From: Komagataeibacter melaceti | GTDB lineage: Bacteria > Pseudomonadota > Alphaproteobacteria > Acetobacterales > Acetobacteraceae | Assembly: GCF_003403295.1 (NCBI RefSeq) | Contig: NZ_QUWV01000003.1 | Span: forward strand, 1-64,000 | Direction: 5' to 3' | Length of the DNA stretch: 64,000 bases | Shown: piece by piece, positions 23,883 to 33,231 of the stretch | Position numbering within the stretch: the stretch's first letter is position 1 | How the letters are laid out: the number at the start of each line of letters is the position of its first letter | Notes under the pieces: model-generated | The model's database searches: none | What the model was told of the DNA's origin: nothing | What the model saw: the letters and a program-made list of their open reading frames with translations, nothing else | Translations under genes and position numbers: made by a program

Positions 23883-23916
23883 AAGGATCGGCTTGCATCT
23901 GGCGGGGGCGATCCTT
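23883..23916 (+). terminator. Hairpin after the HU gene
   Basis: AAGGATCG and CGATCCTT form an 8-bp stem with an 18-base loop, beginning 12 bases after the HU stop. ATCTT follows; the T-tract is weak. Confidence 0.4.
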
Positions 23917-23922
23917 ATCTTA

Positions 23923-23948
23923 CACCTGTCTTACAATGGAGACAGGTG
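23923..23948. promoter_or_regulatory. Palindrome at the antitoxin start, likely autoregulatory operator
   Basis: CACCTGTC and GACAGGTG flank a 10-base spacer that contains the GGAG ribosome site, and end directly at the ATG at 23949. Antitoxins of this kind bind such palindromes to repress their operon. Confidence 0.55.
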
Positions 23949-24230
23949 ATGCCAGCCGATCCCCTCACCACAACCGTCTCGACCAAGGGGCAGGTGATCC
24001 TGCCCAAGGCGCTGCGCGAACAGTTGCACTGGCCCGCCGGAACACGGCTGGTGGTTGAAAACACCGAACGCGGCGTCCTGCTTCGTCCGCTGCAGGAAGC
24101 TTTCGCGGCCACCCGGCCCGAAGATGTATTTGGCAGCCTCCCGCCCACAGGCGGCCCGAAATCGATTGATGAGATGCAGGCAGGTCTGGACGCGGAAATC
24201 AGGAAACGCCATGCGCGCGGTCGATACTAA
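23949..24230 (+). CDS. vapB: AbrB/MazE-type antitoxin
   Basis: A 93-residue antitoxin. The N-terminal swapped-hairpin domain reads TTTVSTKGQVILPKALREQLHWPAGTRL (from residue 6), and the C-terminal tail (EMQAGLDAEIRKRHARGRY) would wrap the toxin. I use the ATG at 23949; a GTG directly before is in frame. The gene overlaps the PIN toxin by 20 bases, the standard order for a type II module. The module probably stabilises the element by post-segregational killing. Confidence 0.85.
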   Translation: MPADPLTTTVSTKGQVILPKALREQLHWPAGTRLVVENTERGVLLRPLQEAFAATRPEDVFGSLPPTGGPKSIDEMQAGLDAEIRKRHARGRY

Positions 24231-24600
24231 CATCATCGTCCGCTACCTGACGGGCGATGATCCGAAACAGGCCGAAAAGGCGCGTGCGGTGGTCAACGGG
24301 GAGTTGGTCTTCGTGCCACGCACCGTCGTGCTGGAAACCGAATGGGTTCTGCGCGGGGTGTATGACATGCCGAAGAACAGGGTGATCCCGGCCCTGCGCG
24401 CCTTTGCGGGCCTGCCCACGGTCACGGTCGAGGATGCGATGCTTGTGGCCCAGGCCTTCGATTGGGCGGAAGCGGGCATGGACTTTGCGGACGCGCTCCA
24501 TCTTGCCGCGGCAAAGGGCTGCAGCGGTTTTGCGACATTCGACAGGCGTTTCATGCGCGCGGCCACCAAGGTTGGCACGCTGTCGGTCAGCGCCCCCTGA
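24211..24600 (+). CDS. vapC: PIN-domain toxin (VapC-type)
   Basis: A 129-residue ribonuclease toxin. The acidic residues of the PIN active site are visible: MRAVDTNIIVRYL (first Asp), VVLETEWVLRG (Glu), and MDFADALHLAAA with FATFDRRF (the remaining Asps). The start at 24211 overlaps the antitoxin 3' end, ensuring coupling. Both genes look intact. Confidence 0.88.
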   Translation: MRAVDTNIIVRYLTGDDPKQAEKARAVVNGELVFVPRTVVLETEWVLRGVYDMPKNRVIPALRAFAGLPTVTVEDAMLVAQAFDWAEAGMDFADALHLAAAKGCSGFATFDRRFMRAATKVGTLSVSAP

Positions 24601-24607
24601 TCCGCTT

Positions 24608-25015
24608 TTACGTTTTTCCGGCAATGGTATCCTCCAGCCATCCGTAAGTAGCAATCCATGCCACCGTCTCCCTGCTTCCCAGATCAATGACGTGCGCACC
24701 GCCTCCGAAGGCGTTCACGCGCGGGCGTGTGCAGGTATTGGCCCATTGAAAGCCCCAGCGGCCAGTGAGCCGGAATTTATGGGCGCAGCGCAGGACAAAG
24801 ACGACCACCTGGGCGGGATCACCCGTCCTATCGTCCCGAATCCACAGCCTGCCCGCTCCATGGGCAGGTTCTACCGAGACGGCAAACGGTATCCCCCCTG
24901 CGTCATCGATCTGGTACTCGGCCAGCAGATCCAGATAGATCGTCATCGCGCGGGCGGCGTTGCGTGCGGAGCCGACGTCAAGAACGCACGAGAAATGCGT
25001 AAAGAAGTCCGCCAT
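24608..25015 (-). CDS. Conserved mobile-element protein, about 135 residues
   Basis: The protein starts MADFFTHFSCVLDVGSARNA and contains RLWIRDDRTGDPAQVV, RLTGRWGFQWANTCTRPRVN and the Gly-rich AFGGGAHVIDL. This pattern is widespread beside DUF932 and ParB genes in alphaproteobacterial elements, where it is annotated as hypothetical. It is soluble with no signal peptide. An upstream in-frame extension is antisense to the DUF932 3' end and was rejected. The function is unknown. Confidence 0.7.
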   Translation of the reverse strand: MADFFTHFSCVLDVGSARNAARAMTIYLDLLAEYQIDDAGGIPFAVSVEPAHGAGRLWIRDDRTGDPAQVVVFVLRCAHKFRLTGRWGFQWANTCTRPRVNAFGGGAHVIDLGSRETVAWIATYGWLEDTIAGKT

Positions 25016-25092
25016 GGTCTGTCTCCATGAAAACGCAGAAGCCCGGCGCCGGGCCGGGCCTGGTGAAACCACATGGTTCATCTCGGAACGTG

Positions 25093-26295
25093 TCAGATCA
25101 CTTTTTCCATCAGCTTGCGTGCCCTGCCCTCCAGATCCAGCCGTGTATCCTGGTTGGTCTTCGTCCGCGCCAGCGCCGTTATCCCCTGCACGAAGTCGAA
25201 CACGCTTTCGGGCTTGCATCCCTCCTCGTGCAGCACCGTCTCGATGATCTTCGTGGTTTCCGGTTTCGAGAACCCGCGACGACGCAGGAAACTTTCGCGG
25301 TCCTCATCAGTTTTTGCCACCAGCGCCCGACGCGAAGCCTGAATGCCGGAGACGAACGAGGCCGGGCTGGTTGTGGCGAAGTTCCGCAGGGCTGGAGTGG
25401 CCTGATGCACGAAGCGCGAAGCGGCGAACTTGCTATGCCGGATCGTGATCTGTTCGAAGTTTTCGACGCCCCACAAAAGGCGGTTTTGACACACCCCACG
25501 CAGATAGAATGACGCAATGCCGAGGCTCTTGCTGCCAACTTCCGAATTCCAGGCATAGAAGCCCCGGAAATAGAGGTCAGGATCGCCATTGGGCAGACGC
25601 CCGGCTTCGATCGGGTGCGTGTCGTCGACCAGGAACAGGAAGACATCGCGATCCGATGCGTAGAGCGTCGTGGTTTCCTTCGTGATGTCGACATAGGGAT
25701 TGTGGGTCATGGTGGCCCAGTCGATCACACCCGGCACCTTCCAGTTGGTATCGCCTGTGCCATCGCCAGCGATCTTCCGCACCGCGCCGACCAGTTCATG
25801 GTCCCAGATGCGGCCGTAATCGGGACCGGTCACGGCGCGCAGTTCGACGCGGCCGTTTTCGGTCTCCAGCATTTTCACCAGTTCGGCGCGGTGCGACAGC
25901 AGGCCGTGCTGCAGGTTGATCGCCGCCAGCGGAGCCGGGAGATTGCGCAGATAGGAAGACGGGGCACCAACTAAGCTGCACATCTGGCCGAACGACCAGT
26001 GTGTGGGGGCGATCGGGCCATTTTGCCCTGGTACGGTCAGGGTCAGGCGCTCGGCATTGTCGCGGGACGCCTCGACGCGGATGGCGCGGCTTTCCACCGT
26101 ACGAGCGGTGGCCCGATCCGCCCGCGCCAGTGTGGCGGCATGCAGGTCAGACAGGGACAGGTAGCGCTCGTCATCGGGCCGCGAGAACCATTCGGACGAG
26201 ACGCGGGCGCTGCGCTCCCCACGCGAAGGATCGATCCGGAAGCCGCCGGACGCGGCGCCACGGGACGCAGGGGGCAGGATGGTGGTTGTGGTCAT
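25093..26295 (-). CDS. DUF932 domain protein
   Basis: A 400-residue phage/plasmid DUF932 protein. Conserved parts are YLSLSDLHAATLARAD near residue 45, THWSFGQMCSLVGAPSSYLR near 98, RAVTGPDYGRIWDHELV, DRDVFLFLVDDTHPIEAG and RGFYAWNSEVGSKSLGIASF, and CQNRLLWG. A GAGGAG site precedes the ATG. The family may be related to antirestriction or recombination functions of phages and plasmids, but a firm role is not established. It lies between ParB and the 135-residue protein, all on one strand. Confidence 0.88.
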   Translation of the reverse strand: MTTTTILPPASRGAASGGFRIDPSRGERSARVSSEWFSRPDDERYLSLSDLHAATLARADRATARTVESRAIRVEASRDNAERLTLTVPGQNGPIAPTHWSFGQMCSLVGAPSSYLRNLPAPLAAINLQHGLLSHRAELVKMLETENGRVELRAVTGPDYGRIWDHELVGAVRKIAGDGTGDTNWKVPGVIDWATMTHNPYVDITKETTTLYASDRDVFLFLVDDTHPIEAGRLPNGDPDLYFRGFYAWNSEVGSKSLGIASFYLRGVCQNRLLWGVENFEQITIRHSKFAASRFVHQATPALRNFATTSPASFVSGIQASRRALVAKTDEDRESFLRRRGFSKPETTKIIETVLHEEGCKPESVFDFVQGITALARTKTNQDTRLDLEGRARKLMEKVI

Positions 26296-26373
26296 GGAAA
26301 ACTCTCCTCTATGCCGGTTATTCGGCACAGAAGGCGAAGCCGACCTCTCCCTCTTTCCGGGGCACCGGACATG

Positions 26374-26404
26374 AAAAAAGCGGCTTCCGGGCACCGGAAG
26401 CCGC
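26374..26404 (-). terminator. Rho-independent terminator of parB
   Basis: GCGGCTTCCGG and CCGGAAGCCGC form a perfect 11-bp stem with a 3-base loop. On the minus strand it is followed by TTTTTT. It lies 29 bases after the ParB stop and isolates that gene from DUF932. Confidence 0.85.
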
Positions 26405-26432
26405 TGTCTCACCATTCCAAAAATCCATTGCG

Positions 26433-28502
26433 CTATTCGGCAGCGATGGCCTCCATATTCTCACCTGCCGTCACTGTTTCAACCTGTGCCTGATCGGCGA
26501 GTCCTACGGTCCGCAACGCCTCGGGCAGCCAGCCCGAACCATCGAGCAGCCGCTCGGCCTCGCGCGCCATGTCGGGCTTCTTCAGGTGGGCAATACGGTC
26601 AGCCGCCTCGTCACCGCGTGCTTCCCGCACCGCCTGCAGGATGCGGGCCTTGGTGACGCGCCCGAGATAGTTCTCGACCGTGGGCTGCCAGCCCGCCTCG
26701 ACCAGATCGAGGCTGAGGGCCGATGCCAGACGGTCTGCCCGCTTCAGACGCTCGGTGACGCTGCGCTGGGACACCGCACCATAGGCGGGCATACGCTCGT
26801 AGAGCGCATTGACCCCGAAGGACAGGCAGTGCGCCAGCAGTGCCATGCGGCTGGTATCGTCCAGCCCGTCGATCCAGCGCCACAGCGCATCCTCGTCATC
26901 GGGCAGATCATGCTTCCAGCCCTCGTTGCGCTGGCGCAGCGCGTGGGCTGGAAGGCTGCCCGGCATGTCGGGCGAATGGACCGGCAACGGGATTTCCCGG
27001 ACATAGGCTTCCAGGCAATCCGCGCCTGGTGTCTGCCAGTACACATCACGCACCAAGGTATGCAGCAGTTCGGTCAGGGCAATGTGCGGGTTGCTGGCAA
27101 ACGCGTCCCGCAGGGCGAGCGTGCGCCAGGCCGTCAGTTCGGTGAGCAGCCGGTCAGACAGTGGTTTGATCCCGTCTTCCTCTTCGGGGTCAACGTCGGG
27201 AGCGATGTTGTCGCCCTCCCCCTCCTGGTAACCATGGCCTGTGCTATCGTGGTCCCGCCCATCATACCCAGCATGATCGTATCCATCGGCATCATCGGTC
27301 TCTTCGGGCTCGGCCGGCATATCCTCGGGCAGCACGAAGCCCCGTTCCACCTGCAGCGTGCCATCACTATCGAGGCTGACGAAGGCCCCTGCCCGCGCTA
27401 TGTCGACGGGATCAAACGCCAGAGGCCGTTCTTCCAGGGCAAGAATGGCCTGCTCGATCTCGCCCAGCCGTGCGTCCACCTCATCCGGATATTCATCGGC
27501 CTGGGCGTATTCCCCCTCAATGGTTTCCTGCTCGACACGCAGGGCTTCGAGACGGGCTGTCTCTTCATCGGTTAGCGGCATTTCCGTGCCGTCGATCTCA
27601 GCGAACTGCCGTGTGTGGCCCCATGGAAATGACAGGGCGGTTTCGACCCACTTCCAGCCCTCGGCGCGGACCTGTTCAGCCGCCTCCTGCAGCTTTTCCA
27701 TGACCAGTCGGTCCACTATACCCGGATCCTGCAGCCAGCCGCCGTCATCGGCCTCGAACAGGTCGCGCATGACGTGGCCACCCGCTACGATATAGGCCTC
27801 CAGCCCTACGAAACGGGCACGGGCGTCCGAAGCCCGCACGGTCTTTTCTGTCAGCATGCGGCGGATGACGTAGGGTTCACGGTTATGGCTCTGGGACACG
27901 ATGTCCCAGACCTGTTCCTGGCGGGCATGGTCATCGCTGATGGAAAAGGCCATCAGCTGTTCCAGCTTCATGCCGTCCTGCTCGTAGATCTCAAGCAGCT
28001 TGTCGGACACGGTCATCAACCGCAGGCGCTGTTTGACCACGGCCGGCGCTACAAAGAACGCTGCGGCGATTTCCTCCTCGGACATGCCTTTTTCCAGCAT
28101 GTCACGGAAGGCACGAAACTGATCCAGCGGGTGCAGGGCCACGCGCTGGACGTTTTCGGCCAGAGAATCATCCTCGGCGAGAATGGTCGATCCGGCCTCA
28201 CGTACGACGCAGGGCACGGGCGCCGTCTTCGCCAGTTTCTTCTGCTTCACCAGCAATTCGAGCGCCCGAAAGCGTCGTCCGCCAGCAGGCACTTCATAGG
28301 TACCGGTCTCGGTCCCTTCGCCGTCAAGAACGGGGCGGACGTTCAGGCTCTGCAGCAGACCGCGGCGCTCGATGTCGCGGGCCAGTTCCTCGATCGACAG
28401 GCCGGACTTCACACGCCTTACGTTGGCCTGGGACAGCACCAGCCGGTTGAACGGGACGTCACGGGACGAACTCAGAGTGATTTTGGGAATGGCGGTCGCC
28501 AT
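26433..28502 (-). CDS. Large ParB/Spo0J-family protein
   Basis: A 689-residue ParB-like protein. The N-terminal ParB domain is clear: NRLVLSQANVRRVKSG, SIEELARDIERRGLLQSL, VPAGGRRFRALELL and DDSLAENVQRVALHPLDQF. An HTH region follows (SEEEIAAAFFVAPAVVKQRLRL). Then come a coiled coil (residues 325-370), a very acidic linker near 400-450, and a long C-terminal region unlike chromosomal ParB. This big form is the usual ParB/nuclease-type gene of such elements, 12 kb away from parA. I use the ATG at 28502 (MATAIPK, GGAG nine bases before); 28517 is possible. Confidence 0.88.
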   Translation of the reverse strand: MATAIPKITLSSSRDVPFNRLVLSQANVRRVKSGLSIEELARDIERRGLLQSLNVRPVLDGEGTETGTYEVPAGGRRFRALELLVKQKKLAKTAPVPCVVREAGSTILAEDDSLAENVQRVALHPLDQFRAFRDMLEKGMSEEEIAAAFFVAPAVVKQRLRLMTVSDKLLEIYEQDGMKLEQLMAFSISDDHARQEQVWDIVSQSHNREPYVIRRMLTEKTVRASDARARFVGLEAYIVAGGHVMRDLFEADDGGWLQDPGIVDRLVMEKLQEAAEQVRAEGWKWVETALSFPWGHTRQFAEIDGTEMPLTDEETARLEALRVEQETIEGEYAQADEYPDEVDARLGEIEQAILALEERPLAFDPVDIARAGAFVSLDSDGTLQVERGFVLPEDMPAEPEETDDADGYDHAGYDGRDHDSTGHGYQEGEGDNIAPDVDPEEEDGIKPLSDRLLTELTAWRTLALRDAFASNPHIALTELLHTLVRDVYWQTPGADCLEAYVREIPLPVHSPDMPGSLPAHALRQRNEGWKHDLPDDEDALWRWIDGLDDTSRMALLAHCLSFGVNALYERMPAYGAVSQRSVTERLKRADRLASALSLDLVEAGWQPTVENYLGRVTKARILQAVREARGDEAADRIAHLKKPDMAREAERLLDGSGWLPEALRTVGLADQAQVETVTAGENMEAIAAE

Positions 28503-28969
28503 GGCGAAAAACTCCATGACGGGCGGACAGGAGACTCTCTCCCGTCCTCTCAACCCGTCACGAAAATCCGCGCAGCCCTCTGACTTTCACAACTACACCC
28601 AAGTCAGCACGCTCTCCCCCTTTCCCGGTAGAAAAATATCGGTAAGGGGGGAAAGCATAAGGTCTGCTTTGGATTAAAATTATGAGTTGGCGGACATTGC
28701 TAATAATTTCAAGAGAGATTATTGAATACAGACAGAAGTTTTGGAAAATATTTTGATGGTCGGTTGTGAATGTATAATACTTCAATATTATTACTGTGAA
28801 GAACCTTAGGATAGTTTATTCAACTGCTTGGGAGGCAGAGAAAAAAGGTAAATGACGCGCAACCTATTTTACCCCCGACAATTGACTTGTCCATTTAATA
28901 TCTTCAAGATTATGTCAGTTGGATGGTTGATGTGACTGTCCGTATTGTTTCTGCGCAGGATTCCTTGTT
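28503..28969. other. AT-rich intergenic region, probable edge of the mobile backbone
   Basis: Base composition shifts to AT-rich at about 28,650. The promoter of parB must lie at its left end. I see no gene, tRNA or clear attachment-site repeat in it. Confidence 0.4.
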
Positions 28970-29260
28970 ATGTGTGATGAAATTCAAGACCCCCGCGTCC
29001 GCAGTACCTTACGATATCTCATTCGGAACTATAATAGTGATGACAATACCGTAGAAGTAAGTCTCCCGGATGGACAAAAAAAATATGTGAATTTTATACA
29101 TATTCAAGAAGGTCTTGCAGATATTCTTGGGGGAAGGATTGCCGGTGATGGTGATCTTGTTTTAAATTTCTATATTGATTCCGATGATCAGATTATAAGC
29201 AATGCATCTATCGCAATAAAATTGTGGGAAACAAAATGGTGGGTGGGCGAAATAGCATAA
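28970..29260 (+). CDS. Hypothetical 96-residue protein
   Basis: The product begins MCDEIQDPRVRSTLRYL behind an AGGA site. It is acidic and shows alternating hydrophobic strands (NTVEVSLPDG, DGDLVLNFYIDSDDQI) and a Trp-rich end (LWETKWWVGEIA). There is no signal peptide and no recognised family. The gene is AT-rich and isolated between the mobile backbone and the iron-uptake genes. A small immunity-type protein is possible but unsupported. Confidence 0.5.
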   Translation: MCDEIQDPRVRSTLRYLIRNYNSDDNTVEVSLPDGQKKYVNFIHIQEGLADILGGRIAGDGDLVLNFYIDSDDQIISNASIAIKLWETKWWVGEIA

Positions 29261-29717
29261 TAAAAATCGATAGAATAGGCATCTTTTATGAATTCCCGAT
29301 TATCTGAATATCATTTATAACAGAATCAACTTTTTATTTTATGCTTTTTCCTGATTTTATCTAGAAAGCCAGCGCTTGAGTTTTGTTTTGAATTTATGAC
29401 CGCTATGCGGAGAGAAATCTAAGCAACTTGCACGTCTGAGATGAGGCGGAAACTGCCTGTCCGTACCATTCTATCTGGTAACAGGTAGATCAAGACATGC
29501 AGAACCGAACGCCTGCTGTCGCAACTATCCTTACCGAAATCACGTGGAGCGAAACGGTCGGCGTGCTTGATGATACCAAATAGGCTTTGCATGATGCGCT
29601 GTGTTTGCCGGACTATGTGCCTGTTTTGATGGAGATATCTGACAGTTAACGAACATAGGAGAATGATGGATAAACGACCTGAATTCAGGAAGAATGGATA
29701 TGACAATGCAAGCTATG
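29261..29717. other. Intergenic region, no supported gene
   Basis: AT-rich in the left half. A minus-strand frame of 95 codons exists here but has no recognisable family or ribosome site. It may contain decayed mobile DNA. Confidence 0.35.
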
Positions 29718-32171
29718 CTACCAGTTATATCGGATACTGCCGATTACCGAGCGATGCATATTCTGGTAACAGAAGTCGGACTGGCATGTAATGATTTGCC
29801 GGTTGGCCAGATTGTTCAGGTTCACAGAAAACTGCAGCCCCTTTAGTTCCGGCGCGATGGCTTCAAACCTGTAGCGCAGCGCTGCATCCATCAGGAACTG
29901 GGACTTATTCCTGCCCGTTGCATTGGTGTCGCCCCGATAGCTTGATCCGATGTAACGGATGCCAAAGCCCGTTCCCAGTCCCCTGAATGGTCCCGTCTGG
30001 AATGTATGGTCCAGCCAGCCATTGGCCGTATTGCGGGGGATGCCTGATGGTATCTTTCCCACAACGGAAGCAGCACCTGACTGTTCTACCATGTCCAGAT
30101 AAGTATAGGAAGCATTGAAGCTGAATCCCTGCCCCATATCCCCTGTTGCTGAGACCTCGAACCCGCGGGAGCGTATTTTGCCACGCTGGATCTGGTAGGT
30201 ACCAGTTGCATCACTCGGGTCCGTTGTCAGCCCGTGATTCTGGTGAATGTCAAACGCAGCGCCCGTAACTAATATCCTTTTGTCAGGCGTCTGGTATTTC
30301 ATTCCGACTTCATACTGGTTTCCGGTAATCGGGCGGAATGCCGCTCCTTCCTTCGTCTGACCAATGGTCGGGTTGAACACCGTGGAATAGGATGCATATG
30401 GCGCCAGACCAATGGCAGATACATAGGTCAGTCCAACCCTGCCACTAAAGGCCTGATCGTTCTGCTTCTGTGTCGTATGGCTGTAATAGTTGCCGCTATT
30501 GGTGGACACCCAATCATGGCGGCCACTTAACGTCAGCAGCCAGCGATTATAACGGATTTGGTCCTGCAGATAAACACCGGCCTGCGTCTGGCCAGAATGG
30601 GCAATGGAATAGACTGATGGCTGCGGTATGGCTTGCGTGCCATAATTCTGCGTTATCAGATTAAGGGACGGTGCTGCCCCATCGGCATAGCTGGTGCGGT
30701 AATCGGTAAACAGATAATCCACGCCGAATAGAATTTTATGCGCCACCGGCCCGGAACGGACATCGAATTTGGCCTGATTGTCCAGTCCGACGGAGTTCAG
30801 CTGCTCGCGCACCTGTCCTGCGCGCCGCGTTGCACTGGCACCATCATCCGAAAGGCCGGTCAGATAGAGGTACTGCGCATTGCCATCCCCATGCGCGTAA
30901 CGAAAATTCTGCTGTATGGCGAAGAAATCCGTAAAACGATGTTCAAATTCATACCCCAGCCGATAGGTTGTGGAATCAAAGTTGTTCCACCGCGGGTCCG
31001 CGTAACGGATATTGGTCAGTTCGCCTTCCGTGGTCTGGTAATTGAACATCGTACCGCCGGTGCGATCCTTCTGGAAGGCGGTCAGCACGGTCAGCCGTGT
31101 TTTGTCATCTGGGCGGAAGGTGAAGGCAGGCGCAATATAGATCCGGTTGTCTTTCACGGCCTGCATCTGGGTATCACTATCGCGGAACACACCGGTCAGA
31201 CGATAGGTAAAGCGCCTGTCGGAAGGCAGCGCGCCGCCGAAATCGAAATTGCCCTGATAGCGGGCGTAATTGCCCACCTGAAACTGCACTTCGTTGATGC
31301 GCTGGCTGGTGGGCCGCTTGGATATCAGATCAACTAGCCCCCCAATACCTGATGTGCCATAGGTGGCCGAAGCCGGGCCATTGATGACGCTGAGTGAATC
31401 CAGCCCAAAGGGTTCGGTCCGGAAGCTCAGCAGGGAACCTGCCACCGGCTGGCGCAACCCGTCGCGGAACTCGCCATAAGAAGTCGCGTCAAAACCACGG
31501 ATGATGAACTGGTCCTGTCGCGGAGAAAAACCGTACACATTGGTGCGCACGCCGGGGCTATAGCTGACTGCATCCGACAGGGTCTGCACATTTCGGGCAT
31601 CAAGCTGGCCGCGGGTGATGACGGATATGCTTTGCGGAATTTCGATCAGAGGCGTGTCCGTTTTCGTGCCGGCATGGGACGCGTGGGCCAGAAAACGCGG
31701 CGGTGTCCCGATGACCGTTATCTGTTCGGCATTGAGGGGGCCGACTGGTCCATGTGGTGCAGCGGTCCCCTCCACCCGCACAGGCACCAGCGTAATGGGA
31801 GCGGCCGAAAGCGCAAGCGTGATACTGTTTGTTCCCGTCTGGCGAAATGTAACACCGGTGCCGGACAGAAGATGGCCGAGCGCGGTCATGGGGTCATAAT
31901 CCCCGCTGACACCGGGCGAGACGATGCCGGATTCAATCGATGAGGTATAGACCACCTGCACGCCGGTCCTGCGTGAAAAATTCCGCAATGCAGTTCCCAA
32001 CGGCTGTCGCGCGATTTCAAGGTGCAGGACACCTGCCCTGGCCACCTGTACCTGCTGTGCCAGCGCGGATGGCCCGCCAACAGTTGAAAGCGCAGTGCCC
32101 AGCGCCAATGCCATGGGGATTGTAATGCGACGTCCCGCCGGAGCGATATGCGACAAGTGAAAACCCTTCAT
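29718..32171 (-). CDS. TonB-dependent siderophore receptor with STN domain (FecA/FhuA-like)
   Basis: An 817-residue outer-membrane receptor. The signal peptide ends near ALA (residue 38). The STN signalling domain (residues 47-120: LHLEIARQPLGTALRNFSRR, GVQVVYTSSI) passes the ligand signal to FecR. The plug follows (IEIPQSISVITRGQLDARNV, YGTSGIGGLVDLISKRPT), then a 22-strand barrel ending in the C-terminal Trp (SIRYNW). The barrel resembles ferrichrome/catecholate siderophore receptors. It is the third gene of fecI-fecR-receptor, with a Fur-like box upstream. Confidence 0.9.
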   Translation of the reverse strand: MKGFHLSHIAPAGRRITIPMALALGTALSTVGGPSALAQQVQVARAGVLHLEIARQPLGTALRNFSRRTGVQVVYTSSIESGIVSPGVSGDYDPMTALGHLLSGTGVTFRQTGTNSITLALSAAPITLVPVRVEGTAAPHGPVGPLNAEQITVIGTPPRFLAHASHAGTKTDTPLIEIPQSISVITRGQLDARNVQTLSDAVSYSPGVRTNVYGFSPRQDQFIIRGFDATSYGEFRDGLRQPVAGSLLSFRTEPFGLDSLSVINGPASATYGTSGIGGLVDLISKRPTSQRINEVQFQVGNYARYQGNFDFGGALPSDRRFTYRLTGVFRDSDTQMQAVKDNRIYIAPAFTFRPDDKTRLTVLTAFQKDRTGGTMFNYQTTEGELTNIRYADPRWNNFDSTTYRLGYEFEHRFTDFFAIQQNFRYAHGDGNAQYLYLTGLSDDGASATRRAGQVREQLNSVGLDNQAKFDVRSGPVAHKILFGVDYLFTDYRTSYADGAAPSLNLITQNYGTQAIPQPSVYSIAHSGQTQAGVYLQDQIRYNRWLLTLSGRHDWVSTNSGNYYSHTTQKQNDQAFSGRVGLTYVSAIGLAPYASYSTVFNPTIGQTKEGAAFRPITGNQYEVGMKYQTPDKRILVTGAAFDIHQNHGLTTDPSDATGTYQIQRGKIRSRGFEVSATGDMGQGFSFNASYTYLDMVEQSGAASVVGKIPSGIPRNTANGWLDHTFQTGPFRGLGTGFGIRYIGSSYRGDTNATGRNKSQFLMDAALRYRFEAIAPELKGLQFSVNLNNLANRQIITCQSDFCYQNMHRSVIGSIRYNW

Positions 32172-32195
32172 GAAAACGACGGATATGTATGCAAA

Positions 32196-32212
32196 TGCGA
32201 GTCGTTATTAAC
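32196..32212. promoter_or_regulatory. Putative Fur box upstream of the receptor
   Basis: TGCGAGTCGTTATTAAC, 25-41 bases upstream of the receptor start, shares TGCGA-N3-GTTATTA-N-C with a site upstream of fecI. The reverse complement (TAATAACGACTCGCA) resembles Fur-binding sites. Confidence 0.45.
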
Positions 32213-32271
32213 ACCTGCATTCTTAAGACGTTTCTACGAACGGTCTGCCTAACCCCCCTTATGCATTTTTT

Positions 32272-33231
32272 TCAGCCACTTCGCCGCACCAGCACGATAT
32301 TGCCGGGCAGATGATACAGTCTGAGACGCGCTCCGGCCGCCAGCGCACTCAGCGCATCGTCGGGTCTGCGCACATCCACCAATGCCGTGACAGGAGGTAG
32401 GTCATCCAGATGGTCCACCACCAGCGTCATGCCCGACCGGTACCGGGCAATGGTTGAAACCGCCATGCGTACGGGCACCGCCGTCAGCATAAGCTGACCG
32501 TCCCGCCATGACGCCACCGTGTCCGCGGGCACCTCCCCCTGCCGGGTGATCTGGCCCGTGGTGCCCTGCCACACCGCACGCTGCCCCGCCGTCAGGGTAA
32601 TGGACTGTCCCCCTTTACGCGCGGAAACACGCACCATCCCGCTTTCCACGGTCGTCTCGATTTTACCATCCGCATGGGGATCAATTTCAAACGCAGTGCC
32701 AATGTCCTCAGTCACGCTGCCTGCGACTTCGACCCGGAAGGGACGGGTCGGATCATGGCGTACATCAAACCATGCGCGACCGCGCAGCAGTTCAATCGTG
32801 CGCGTTCTGACCCCGTAATGCACCGCGACGGCGGCATCGGCATCCAGTACTGCCCGTGTGCCATCTGCCAGCGTGAAGGCACGTATTTCATGCCCGGTCC
32901 AGTAATCGGCATGCAGCCGCATCCATAGGCCAGGACCAAGCAGAAAAACAGCCAGACAGACAGCCGCAGCCAGTCCTCCCGATGCGGCAAGAACATCACG
33001 CCTGCGTCGCCGCCGCATTGCAACCTGCTGTGCGACAGGCTGGTGCGGAGCAAGTTGCTTCCCGATCTGGTCAAGGCTACGCCATAATTGCAGTTCGTGC
33101 TGAAAGACTGCATGATGATGCACATCCACAACCCAGCGCCTGTAAGCCGCCATTTCGGGTTCGGTAATATCACCCGACGTCAGCCGGGCGATCCAGTGCC
33201 GGGCTTCCTGTGTCGTTGTGCGATCAGACAT
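32272..33231 (-). CDS. fecR: FecR-type transmembrane anti-sigma regulator
   Basis: A 319-residue inner-membrane signal relay. The cytoplasmic N-terminus (EARHWIARLTSGDITEPEMAAYRRWV) is the sigma-binding DUF4880 region. One membrane segment lies near residues 80-102 (VLAASGGLAAAVCLAVFLLG). The periplasmic FecR domain has FTLADGTRAVLDADAAVAV, LLRGRAWFDVRHDPTRPF and VESGMVRVSARKG. It connects the receptor's STN domain to the ECF sigma factor encoded upstream. Confidence 0.92.
   Translation of the reverse strand: MSDRTTTQEARHWIARLTSGDITEPEMAAYRRWVVDVHHHAVFQHELQLWRSLDQIGKQLAPHQPVAQQVAMRRRRRRDVLAASGGLAAAVCLAVFLLGPGLWMRLHADYWTGHEIRAFTLADGTRAVLDADAAVAVHYGVRTRTIELLRGRAWFDVRHDPTRPFRVEVAGSVTEDIGTAFEIDPHADGKIETTVESGMVRVSARKGGQSITLTAGQRAVWQGTTGQITRQGEVPADTVASWRDGQLMLTAVPVRMAVSTIARYRSGMTLVVDHLDDLPPVTALVDVRRPDDALSALAAGARLRLYHLPGNIVLVRRSG

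Noticed and set aside
26001-27575. A 524-codon rightward frame opposite parB/DUF932
   Set aside because: It spans the ends of two genes and the terminator between them; no family features.
29419-29706. A 95-codon leftward frame downstream of the siderophore receptor
   Set aside because: No ribosome site or family match; hydrophobic start is not convincing as a signal peptide.
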